Below are positions 1 through 10,974 of a DNA stretch of 64,000 bases, piece after piece; the stretch's first letter is position 1; every line of letters begins with the position of its first letter. Source of the stretch: Aspidapion aeneum. Its lineage: Eukaryota; Arthropoda; Insecta; Coleoptera; Brentidae. Where the stretch lies: the NCBI GenBank assembly GCA_963576565.1, contig OY755038.1:183423652-183487651 (forward strand). Direction: 5' to 3'. A program made the translations under genes and the position numbers. The notes below the pieces were generated by a model. That model was not told the origin of the DNA, searched no databases, and worked only from the letters and a program-made list of their open reading frames with translations.

Positions 1-800
1 CAAACAGGGTTTCTTTTAAATTACTTGGTTACTGTATGTTTAAGAAAAGAAACTTGAACAAAAGTTGAAGATGTTAAAATTTCCTACAAAAACGCTTTTA
101 TACATTTTTTTGTCAGACGAATGGTTTTTGAGTTATGGCGCTAAACATTTCGCCTCTACTTTGGATTTTGACCAATTTTTTTTAGTGGCCTTTAACTTCG
201 AAACTGCTTATTTTTGAGAAAATCTGTTATGATGTAAAATAAAGACCAACTAATAACCTATAAAATAGTATATCACTGAGTTCATCTGGGTAGTACCCTT
301 GCTGAGATACGAACCCTGAAGTGTTAGCAGTACACCCGTTTCCTATGTATTTCCATAGTATATGCAAACAAAACCGAAATTATTCAGTTTTATGTAATTT
401 TCTAAAAAGGTAAGCATTTTACAGAAAGTATGTAATTAACTTTATTGTAGAAAATTAAATTATCTTTTAAACGATGTATCACCTAAGTGGGCCAAGTCCA
501 CGGTTAGCACTTAATTGGCATCCATAGGCCATTTTATAGGCTATTAGTTGGTCTTTATTTTATGTTATAACAGATTTTCCCAAAAATAAGCAGTTTTCAA
601 GTTAAAGGCCACTAAATAAAAAACTGTTTAAAATCCAAAAGGGCGGAGAAATGTTTAGCGTCATAACTCGAAAGCCATTCGTCTGACAAAAAACTTTACA
701 ATAGCGTTTTTGCAATAAATTTTATTGTGTTCAACTTTTGTCTAAATCTTTATTTTCTAAAATGTGCAGGGACCAATTAATTTAAAAAAAAGAAGGTTTT
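1..800. repeat. Long inverted repeat, arms about 270 bp
   Basis: The left arm (about 6-270) reappears reverse-complemented at about 515-795, by eye roughly three quarters identical. Shared landmarks are the stretch around 112-125 (gtcagacgaatgg) against 678-692, and the rrgaccaactaataacct-like stretch near 245-265 against 535-555. The spacer of about 245 bp is unique within the window. No reading frame of note lies in it. This is the shape of a MITE or foldback element. The left end may lie outside the window, so no target duplication could be sought. Confidence 0.7.
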
Positions 801-2719
801 TGTGCACACTAAATCCAAGACGGTGGGGGGGAACCACCCCACCCAAGTCGCAAACTTAAATTTTCTTTTAGAACTCCAATGTGAACAACATAATATGTCA
901 AAATAGTGACTACCACTTTTTGCAAGCTGGGGGTCTTTTTTTCGCTTTAATGACTGGCCTAATATAGCTAAATCACCCAGCGCGTTTGACGGGTTTGCAT
1001 TTTTTTACTTTTTTTTAGGTAGCTACATGTCTCGCTCACCGCCTACAAAAACAACTTCCAATTTTGAAACCATGTATTTCCTAAACGATTAATCCGAAAA
1101 ATATGAGTACGGTCTCATTAGATTCGCTGATTCTTTTTCTGTCAGACGCATTCAAAAAATTTAAAAAAACAATTTTTTTTCAACGTTTCCCCAAGAAATG
1201 GGTATTTTTCTGTAAATTTTTGGGGTTTTGGCCACCATTTTTATGGAAATTTGTCCTAGGTCAAATTATTGACCACATTCTTGTTCTCTGATCACTTCCA
1301 CATCAATGTACCAATTTTCAACATTTTACTGCAAAAAACTTCTGAATTATAGAAAATACCCAAAATCATGTCAAAAATTTATGAAAAACAGAAAAATTGC
1401 TATATCCTAGCCAATAAATTTTTTTGAAAGCCAATATTTTGGCATTTGTCTATTCTCCAGGTAGGTAATATTCCTACAAAAAAATCGATCGGAGGGGGTG
1501 AGGAACAGGTCCGGCTTTTCTTAAATAATTTTGCTCAAAAAGATTTTATAAAAGAATTAATAATTGTAATAAAATTAAACTAAAAAATAAACCTCCGCTT
1601 TAATTAAAAATATGTTTCGACAAAGGATTATTATTCGTATTCCACAGACAACTTGATAAAAATGTTGGAAAGCATTTATTAAAAAAAAAAATGTTTTAAA
1701 AGTACCTATTTCACGTACAATTGCATGTTGTTCATTTAAAAAGGTTTTTTTTACATTTTAATATTTAAATATGGGTAACATGAACACGGGCGTTTATTGA
1801 AGGTAAATAAAGTGGTAATGATTGAAAATATTTTAAAATTAAATTATATTAAGTAACTTTACCACTGTGTAGGTAGTTTCAGTATGGATCCAGGGCACCG
1901 GAACCGGGCGTGCAAGACGTGCGGGGCCTCTTCTAAGGGGCGCCGTAGTTAACAACAACAACAATATATTAGGTATATATATTTTTTTCGATAAAAATGA
2001 TGTTTCGCAACTAAGATATGAGATATTGGCAAGGCCACCAAAATAGTCAACAAAGGCTTAAAAGAGATTTCACAACAGGAACACAAATAAGAAAAAAAAT
2101 TGGAAAATATTTTTATTAAATTTTTCTCTCCCGATTTTTTCTTCTAGATATTGGTATTGTAAAAAGATATAAATAAGTTAGTGCCATTATCACATTATCT
2201 CCTTGATACATTATACTTATTTTAATATAAAAGTAACTGGAGTTACTACATACAGATTTTTTTAATTTAAATGTATAATGTTCTAATTAGTTCGTTTGTC
2301 AAATATACAAAAATAAATATTAGTAATTTGGAATAGGTACATCGGGCCTGCGGCCCAACCGGCCCTAAACTGTACCGGCCCACCGGGCATTTGCCCGATT
2401 GCCCGCCTGTCCCATCCAACCCTGTTTAATCTTTAGATTTGACTGTTATGAAAGTTTTTTTAAAAATTCTTGGAAATGTTCAAAATATTTTTGTCATTTT
2501 GGCAAATTTTCGAAATTTAAAAAAAATACATATTTTTATTGGAACTTAAAGTTTTTTAAAAAATCTTAAAATCTTTTAAATACAATTTTAGGAATTCAGA
2601 ATTATTTAACAATATATTGAGAATTTTGAAATATATGAAAGTTTTTTAACAATTTTTGGAAATATTTAAAATATTTTAATCGTTTTGGCAAATTTTCGTA
2701 TTTTTATAAAATTACAAAA
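801..2719. other. No gene seen; AT-rich with two GC-rich islands
   Basis: No coding signal was found. Two short GC-rich blocks stand out from the AT-rich background, at about 1885-1950 and 2341-2410. The second contains a perfect 6-bp-arm hairpin (cgggca tt tgcccg, 2384-2397) among repeated ggcc/gggc words. These look like edges of old transposable elements, but I could not pair them with a partner end. Confidence 0.5.
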
Positions 2720-3480
2720 TGGGGCGTAAATTTGATTGCATGCGTGCACAAAAAAACACGGTAAGATTTTTAATAGCTAAATTTGTATTGACGACTTACA
2801 TGAACAAAAATAACAAAAGAAAAGGCTGTTAATTTTTTTCTTCATATTCGATTCCTAGGTCCTAGAGATAGACTGGTCAGCAGCATAGCTAAAAAATTGT
2901 TTCCTTCAGATGCTCTACTACCGTTTTTATTTGGAGAGTAAGTTTTGGACCAGCCTTTAAAAAGTGACCTAGTAGTTTACATGGACTTAATTAATAGTCT
3001 TAATATTCTTCCTAAATTCTTAGTAAAATTTAAATTTATGCTGTAATGTAATTTTTACGTAGATAAGTATTTGATTTTTTAAGACACCCTGTACATTTTT
3101 TCAATTTTTTCATTTTTATATTTTTTATCATTAATATGCGGGGAAAATAGGGCGTAAATTTGATTGCATGCGGGCACCTATTTAAAAAAAAACACATTAA
3201 GATTTTTAATAGCTAAATTTACATACTTACATAAACAAAAATAACTAAAGAAATAACTTAGTTTTCTTTATATTCGTGTCCTATTGATAGGCTTGTCAGC
3301 AGCATAGCCAAAAAGTTGTTTTCTTTCAGATCCTCTAGTGCCTTTTCATTTGGAGAAGAAGTTTTCAAAGTCTTTAAAAAGTGGCCTAGCAGTTTACATG
3401 GACTAGGTAATATTCTTAATATTCTTCCTAAATCCTTCGGAAAATTCCAATTTATGCTGAAATTTAATTTTAAAGTAGGT
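2720..3480 (+). repeat. Diverged direct duplication, unit about 430 bp
   Basis: The block starting at about 2720 (gggcgtaaatttgattgcat) recurs at about 3149. The two copies stay alignable through shared landmarks such as gtcagcagcatagc, the stretch tttaaaaagtg.cctag.agtttacatgga, and ttaatattcttcctaaat. The copies are clearly diverged with small indels, so the duplication is old. Open stretches inside it are short and not conserved between copies, so I do not call a gene. Confidence 0.7.
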
Positions 3481-3484
3481 GTAA

Positions 3485-4090
3485 TAGGGGTAGACGGGGA
3501 AATTCCGCCATGCGGGGTAATACCATCACCTCAGGTATCTAAGCAATCAGAAACACCAGGGAGCTGCCAGTTACGACAAACAGAGCAGCAGTGTAAGCTA
3601 AAGCATTCCAGTTACAACGTGTCTCCGCCTTAGTTTGATTTCAGCTGCGGAATAAGTAGATTATGCTGTTTTGCTTCTAATTTTTACGTTGTTAGATTAC
3701 CGTTTTATAAATTTTAGATTAAGGTTCGAAAAAAGTTCATTTTTGTATTGGCCAATACATTTTTATAAAATATCTTAATGTATTTTTTATTTATCAATCT
3801 TTCTAAACCAGTAGAAAGTATCAGGTATAAACCAAAACTAATATGGCGGTATTACCCCAAGGATGTTGCGGTATTGCCCCGCACCACGGAGGAATTCCGC
3901 CAACTGCAACTTTTTAAAAAAATAAATATTTCTTTTATATTTAAACAAAAAAATATACATTTTTTAATTGAAAAATGTAGGTAAGTTAATAAGGTAACTA
4001 AATAAATCAGATTTTGCAATTAAAATTCATTTTCGACGCTTTAATTTAATCAATTTCCTTAAGGTGGCCGAATTCCCTCGACTTCCCCTA
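3485..4090. repeat. Small inverted-repeat element, about 606 bp
   Basis: The left end at 3485-3510 begins taggggtagacgggg. It matches the reverse complement of 4065-4090, which ends tcgacttccccta. Further inside, the words ggggtaatacc (about 3515) and ggtattaccc (about 3846) form a second inverted pair with the same gcggggyaatacc core. This is consistent with a MITE with subterminal inverted repeats. No target duplication was recognised. Short open frames inside are unsupported. Confidence 0.5.
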
Positions 4091-4559
4091 TTTGATTTTA
4101 AGGGCATTACATTTTGTCATTTTTATATTTTATTATTTTTTATGTTTTATAATAAATATGCAGTTTTCCCAAAAACACACTGTGTATATATGAACTTTGC
4201 ATTCTTATATTTAAAATTTGCCTTTTGAAGCAAATGCTCGAATGAATGCTAAATAAATAAAATGTAGAGGGATATATGCTTAATAAATGGTGAATAAAAA
4301 TTTAATTAAATTTTTTAATAAATTTTACTTATACGCTCCGGTCGAGAATTTCATTATGAATAATATATTTCGACGTTCATTTAGAGGATTTTGTAAATAC
4401 CAGAATTTTTTGTAATTTTTGTTTAAATTACTTTTGTTCGTAAAAGGTATGTACTAGTTTAATAAAATGACAGGTGCGCGGTTATTGTTTATAATTGCGT
4501 GGGCTTTTTTAAAGGTTAATTCAAGTCACAGAAAAAATCTTCATTTACAGAAGTTGGAT

Positions 4560-4823
4560 AATTCGTCGCTAACATGACGAAGGAGCGTATCTAAAAAAAA
4601 TCCAGATTTGAGTTGCGCCCACCATAATTGCTAGTTTTAAGTATATTTTGATACGGCCAGGCGATGAGGCGTTTCTTTATTGCAATAATTTATATTATTA
4701 GCATTTTATAAGCATGTCTAACAGTTAGACAAACTCAGATTGAAGTTAATAAAAATCTTTACATAGAATTTTTCAAAACTTGTTATTTTGAGATACGCCT
4801 CTTCATTTTGTTAACGACGAATT
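4560..4823. mobile_element. MITE-like element with TIRs of about 40 bp
   Basis: The left end aattcgtcgctaacatgacg (from 4560) pairs with the right end around 4785-4823, which ends gttaacgacgaatt. Pairing continues through gcgtatct against agatacgc. The element is 264 bp, non-coding and AT-rich inside. Size and TIRs suit a non-autonomous DNA transposon. The superfamily was not determined because no clear target duplication flanks it. Confidence 0.65.
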
Positions 4824-5029
4824 GTTTCCTTATTATCTCTTGGACTGTCAAAAATGCCAAATGTCATTCCTATAGTCAAAATTTAACAACAACATTCTTA
4901 AGTTATAGAAACAAACTTTGCCTTGCATATTTTTTCAGAAAAAATATGTGTTATATTAATTTTAGTAATTAGCCTCAAATTGATAAAAATTGCTATACCT
5001 ATGGGTCCAAAAATGCATATAAAGGAAGT

Positions 5030-5270
5030 TAAGTGAGGTTAGGTTAGGGCAGGGTAGGTCAGGAACAAGGTCTTTATACTTCTTCACGAGTTGGCTACAG
5101 AATCTGACCAGTCATGTGATAGGTTCACTGGACGACTAGCTGCGTCATCGAGTTTCCATAAAACAAATTGTTATAGGCAACCCGGTGACGTAGATTTTTG
5201 AATCTGATTATAGTTCAATGAACTTTTAAATTATGTAGCCAACCTGTGTAAAAGTATAAAGATCATGGGT
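5030..5270. mobile_element. MITE-like element (5069-5264) beside a telomere-like tract
   Basis: The inverted ends ggtctttatacttc (5069) and gtataaagatc (ending 5264) extend inward through gttggctac against gtagccaac, giving TIRs of about 30 bp around a 135-bp core. Just left, at 5035-5055, lies gaggttaggttaggg, which resembles the insect TTAGG telomere unit. Such tracts are common in insect interspersed repeats and do not prove a telomeric origin. Confidence 0.55.
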
Positions 5271-5639
5271 TAGGAACAATCGTTCTTGTGTGAAGGTTAG
5301 GTTATAACTGGAAACTTTCTGTATCATGATACTTTCGTCCTCCTAAATATCTTACCCCATTTCGATGATACATTTAATTTTTTTTTAAATATGCGTTCAG
5401 CAAACCCCTTTCTTTAATTTTCTCTAAAACTCTTGTTCTAAGGGACTTGCAAGAAGGATACCTTATTTACAGAGAAAAATTCGTAGTTCTCGAAAAGGAA
5501 ACCCAAATGTTTTGAAAAAAGCCACCCCTAAAAATATTTCAAAACGTGCAAAAACTGCCCTTCCCGATTTAGCATAAATTTCCTTGATATTACCAATTGA
5601 AAACTGGCAAAAATTTATTGCAACCAATTTTTTTTCAGA

Positions 5640-6190
5640 AATTTGTCTTGATCTTTAAACCTACAGTTAAATAAATGGATCCATGACGGATCTGATACCT
5701 TCCTAGCTAGCCTATTAGCACAATTTAAGTGAAGCCATGATATATCAGCCTTGAAAATAGTTTTTTGTAAATATATCAGAGCTTTACTCTTACGAACACA
5801 AATTTTTGAGCAAAATGTAGTCTACTATATTCCGAAAACCGCATATTGATGCAATGCTCCGTTAAAAAGTAAGCATTTTTAAAAAATTTTAATTGTCAAA
5901 GAACTCATTAGCATTAATGGATTTTGACCAAAATCTAATTAACTCGTTAAAGTGTCATATACTAATTTACCTGAAAATTTTATAAACATCGTTTCAGCGG
6001 TTTAGGAGTTATTGTGTTACGGACAAAAATAATATACACACACACACACACACACACAGACAGACATCACGACGATATTGCTAAAATAGGTCAAAATACA
6101 CAAAAAAAAAAAACACATTTTCGGGGTTATCTGAAAAAAAAAATTGTCGAAAATAATACCCATTGATACGCGGGCTAGCAAGTTATAAAA
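5640..6190 (+). repeat. Interspersed repeat copy 1, with (AC)n near its end
   Basis: The block shares long stretches with 56860-57219 and with 57990-58130. Shared landmarks are tgacggatct.ataccttcct, gaaaatagttttttgtaaat, tatattccgaaaaccg.ata, gattttgaccaaaatctaat, and the run after the dinucleotide tract, cacgacgatattgct.aaatagg. The (AC)n tract is at about 6038-6058. It is non-coding. The two copies identify a dispersed family whose superfamily I cannot tell. Confidence 0.7.
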
Positions 6191-6317
6191 ATATTTAATA
6201 TTTTATATATATTTTATGACTCTCTTAAGATGCATTTTGCGCCCCGTGTTTTTTGGAACTTTTTTACTAAAATAAGGAGTAAGCATTCCCCGGAACATCT
6301 TACCCCATTTCGACGAC

Positions 6318-6385
6318 ACCCTGCAGCGGTCTAGGATAACTGGGCGCCGCCAACTGGGCACCGGGATAACACGGCACCGGATGAA
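6318..6385. other. GC-rich fragment with repeated gcgcc/cac-cggga words
   Basis: A GC-rich block in AT-rich surroundings contains ctgggcgccgcc and ctgggcaccggg in short tandem. Words similar in reverse complement occur at 56385-56470. It is probably an end of a dispersed element. Nothing coding is supported. Confidence 0.3.
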
Positions 6386-6477
6386 TTTTGTTTTTTTATA
6401 AAATGTGCAGATCAAAAAAAAAAATGGATATATTTTTATACAAAAACATCTTTAAAATAGTTATTTAAACAACAAGG

Positions 6478-6575
6478 TTTGAAAACGACTCTTTGCACAC
6501 GATCGAGACAGTTTGGTAGACCGAGCCGAAGGCGAGGTCTACAAGTCGAGGGAGTGTGCAAAGAGGTTTTCAAAC
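6478..6575. repeat. Nested palindrome (double hairpin)
   Basis: The outer arms are at 6478-6500 (ttgaaaacgactctttgcac) and about 6552-6574 (gtgtgcaaagaggttttcaa). Inside sits a second inverted pair, gtagacc (about 6517) and ggtctac (about 6536), around gccgaaggc. The structure could extrude as a cruciform or fold as RNA. A translated frame crosses it but follows the palindrome, so I do not call it a gene. Confidence 0.6.
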
Positions 6576-7030
6576 GAGTTTTTTACAATATTTTTTATAC
6601 GACTGCTAATAAAGAAAAACAAACTTTAAAAATTCAACAATTTTTTGACGTATCTAATCAACAAAACATACGAGCAGTGACGGTTGCTACGGAATTAAGC
6701 CAACTTATATTGATGGGTGACAACAACAAAAATCATAATGACGGGAGACCCGTATGCAGAAACACACACAATTTTTTACTCAAACTTAAAAAATCAATAT
6801 GGCCGAACCAGAATGGCGGGCACTTCAATTTATGAATCGTTCAAACTTTAAAAAAATTCAAAATGGCGAATTCAAAATAACGAAATTTTTTATTGATTAA
6901 CCGATTTATCTCATACTTGAAAGTATGAAGCTTACGGTGTAAGGTTACTTAAAACAATTATTTACTTAAACTTATTATAATTATCAATCAAGAAAAAATA
7001 AAACATTTCAACTAAGAATAACTATTACAT

Positions 7031-10000
7031 AGCCTAAGCCACTTTTGGCTGCATTTTTGTGTACCGTAATGATACTTGACACGAATAAAGTACAACACTA
7101 TAGTATTATTTTACGAAGTGGTGTTCATCCCGAACCATAGCAAAGATACAGGGTGTTTTATTTTTAATTGCATCTATCTAATTAAAATGCTGTATAAAAT
7201 TCAAATGTAAAGCTAGAGCAATAAAACTTTGCACGGATTATAACGACATATACACTTTTATTTTAAAAAAAGATTATATTAATTTATATTCTTTCAAGAA
7301 ATAAAAAATATATTTTTTTTTCTGAGAAGTTTATGGTGTGGGTGTTGAGTAGAAAAAAAAAATTACAGGAGCTTAGTTATGGAGGATACGGCGATAAAAT
7401 TTAATGTAAGTATAACCAATTTGTTTCTCTTTAAAACAAAAATTGCTGGACGGGTGTGATATATACACGGTCGGAGTACAGGGTGGTTTTATTTACTAAT
7501 TCTAAATTTAAAAAATCTGAAAAGATGGAAAAGTATGTGGATTTGTTAGACGTAACGATATTGTAAAAAAATATATACGGAATAAAAGATACATAGCTCT
7601 TATGTATATTTTATACAAAGACAAAAGAGCTAGGTTGAACTGGTAAAAATACGGGGTGATTTTTAAAAATAAGTAAAATTTTTATGATAATTTTAAATAG
7701 TTTTTTTTTACGACGACGTTACAAATCATTATAGACAACTCAAAGTCAGCGCATTACAACAACACTAGTACAGCTTTTATTTTCTTAAATAAAAATTTTT
7801 GTACAGAGTGTTAAAAAGTAAGTACACAATAAAGTTTTTTCGCAATTTTTTATTTTAATGTTAAAAATTCAAGATACTCTAGATATGTCAAATATACATG
7901 TCATTAAAATCATTATATTTTCCTTTATAAACCATTTATCGGATTCTCGGTTTGTATTAAGCGTTACATTATTCCATTTTCTGAACTTATAAACTGGGCC
8001 ACAACTACTTTGCTGTAATTTTTACTGTTTTTCTACAATATATACTGTAGCTACTGCGTTAATAGGAATTTTGCAATGAAAATTGGCACAGTTTGTGTGC
8101 ATTGTGTTACTTAGTTTTGTAATGGTAAGAAAATACAGAGTGTTTCTTTTGCCAATGTATAAAAAATTTTAAACACATAAAATTTAGAATTTTTTTTTTT
8201 GGCACCATTTAAGTGCTAGACATGAAAAAATTTTAATTGCACTAAGACATAAAATTTTGAAAATAATAGAAAAGTCGAAAAACGCATACATGAGTTACAG
8301 TCAAAAGGAAAATTAAAAAAAAATTGGCTTTAGCACCTGTTATATAGTGCCTTCAATCGATAGAAAATTAATTTTATACAAAAGTTGTCCTTGGACTTTG
8401 TTTCCTAAAGGCAAAAATACAAAAAATATTAACGATTTTCTAAACAAACACAGCTTTCGATATCCCCTATGATTAGGAAAGTTGTTAATAACTTCCTCAT
8501 TTTTGAACGATACTGATTTTCGTTAATCATTAAGTGCAACTCATAACACCTTATAGGAAAGGCTAACTAAGCAACCTTCTAAGATTTACTACCAATTTTT
8601 TAAAAAGCGAAAATCGAACCTGACAAATATAAATTACCCCGCCCCATGTGCTACAAACCCTTTCAAAATCCGTAAAAAGGATAAATTTATACGTAATGTT
8701 TGACTTTAGCTATGTGGGTTTTCTTTGCATTACAATAACATAACATTTTGTAAATTTGTTTGCTTCTAGCTTTGTCAACAAAAATTGATTGCGATTCATT
8801 AGCAACGTAAAATGAAGCTATTCAAATGTTGTAGCTAACAATGTAATCCAGGAGATATTAATACATTTTTTGGTTCTTGGTCACTATCACTTAAAGAGAA
8901 GAAAACAGCTTTATTTGTACCACACATATCTAGTAGTTCAGAAACTGAGAGGAATCTGCACTTTCGCGTACCGTGACGAAATTTGGCACAGATGTTGCAG
9001 ACACCGAGAGATGCCATTTTAGAAGCTGGCGTACTTGAGCTGGGACAGAAAAAATTGATAAATTTAAAATAAAACTAGTTTCGCGTACCATTTTTGTTTC
9101 TTTAACCTTATGCTATGTAGCTTATAAATTCAAAAACATTAAAGGTTCGAAATAAGGTTTCTTTTTAGGGGGAGACGTTTTGGTCCCTTTTGCTTTGTAG
9201 GGGGATAAATTGTTAAAAAATCTTATTTCGTCTAAAGTGATCGAGTGGGGTATCGATTTCTAGATAATTTAGTATTCTAAACCAAAATAAATATTAATTG
9301 AGTCAATACGTCAAACTGTTCTAATAATATGTCAAAAACTGACACCTTAATCTGTTTTTACGCCAGGGATTATTAAAAATACCTGACCAGGCCTAACTTA
9401 ATAAAATAAAATAAATAAAAGTAAAAGTGGAATTAAATTTCTAGAATTTTTAATTTCAACATAATCTGCCAATTCTTGGGCACCAAAGCATACACTTTTT
9501 ATAAAATTACATATTTGTATTCTGTTTGAGAATGGTTGTCAGAAGTGATAATTAAAATTACTTTATTTCAATAATACCTTTTTAGTAAAAAAGAAAAAGT
9601 CAAAAGATTATTATATTTATATATAAAAAAATGTATTCATTGCTGGTACTGTATAGTATGTGTATCTTTTGAAAATTATTTTTTTACTATAACTTATCAA
9701 CGCGTCGTTTAATTTTGTTCTTGTTCCATCAATTTAGTTAGCGAAAAAATATATTAAAATTTTGCCCAATTATTTAAGCGACCTTAAAGCTTTGATTAAC
9801 AACGTTAACAATATTACCGTATATAAATAAAATACCCTGTATGTTTTAAAGTCTCTGACTGACAGATATATAGGTATTAATAGTTTTAAAACACCCTGTA
9901 TTTTCTTACAATTATAAAGCTAGGTAAAGCAATGTACACTATACGAAAAAGGCGTTCTTCTAGTCATATTAGGTAGTAAAATTCGGAAGGTATCTTAAAC

Positions 10001-10974
10001 TGCATAACCGGTATGAACAAAAGCTTGAGACTACTACTTTTTACATTATTTTTCAAATATCACCTTGTATCTTTCAGCATATTACAAAAATTACCCAAAC
10101 TTGAATTTCTGCAATAAATAATATAAAAAAATATTAAAAATGACAGAAAAATTGTTGTTTCTCAGTATATATAATCAGAAAATGGTAATGAGCTAGCGCT
10201 TATCATAAAATTGCGTCCGAATAATGGTTTATAAAGGAGAATATAGTGATTGCAATGAGATTTTATTTGATATACCTAGATTTTTAGCACTAAAATTAAA
10301 AAATACTTTGCTGTACTAGTATTGTTGTCACGTGCTGACTTTGAACTTTTCACAGTGATTTGTAACGTCGTCATAAAAAACTACTTAAAATGATCATAAA
10401 AATTTTACTTATTTTTAAAAACACCCTGTATTTTTACCAGTTCTAACAAATTTCTATTTTCTTTTTGTAAAATATAAATAAACGCTATGTATCTTTTATT
10501 TTGTAAATATTTTTTAAAAATATCGTGACGTCTAAGAATCCCCATACTTTTACATCTTTTTAGATTTTTTAAATTTATTTTACACCCGTCCAGCAATTTT
10601 TATTTCAAAGAGGACTAAGCTCCTGGATTTATATTTCTACTCAACACCCACACCATAAATTTCTCCAAAAAAATTAATTATTTTTTATTTCTTGAAACAA
10701 AATAACTCAATATAATTTTTTTATCGCCTAAAATGAAAGTGTTCATATAATCGGTACCTAGCTTCATCGCTCTAGCTTTACATTTGAATTTTATACAGAA
10801 TTTTAATTACGTACCTAGATGCAATTAAAAATAAAACACCCTGTATCTTTGCTTTCTAAAATGTGTGTTCGGGATGAGCACCACTTCGTAAAATAATACT
10901 ATTATAGTGTTGTACTATAATCGTTTTAAGTTTCATTACCGTACGCAAAAATGCAGACAAAAGTGGCTTAGGCT
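7031..10974. mobile_element. Large inverted-repeat element, about 3.9 kb, arms about 1.1 kb
   Basis: The left arm 7031-8155 begins agcctaagccacttttg. It pairs with the right arm about 9870-10974, which ends aaaagtggcttaggct. Landmarks in matching inverted order are the acaccctgtat-type words, the pair acccacaccataaa and tttatggtgtgggt, the pair around gacgacgttacaaatca and tgatttgtaacgtcgtc, and tcctttataaaccat. Arms are diverged but continuous. The interior of about 1.7 kb (8156-9869) holds no recognisable transposase. The longest open stretch (8835-9017, minus, 60 codons) resembles nothing I know. No target duplication was identified, and the superfamily is unknown. Confidence 0.75.

Noticed and set aside
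5035..5056. Telomeric TTAGG array
   Set aside because: Only two or three degenerate ggttagg words are present, also near 40212 and 50598; insufficient for an interstitial telomere.
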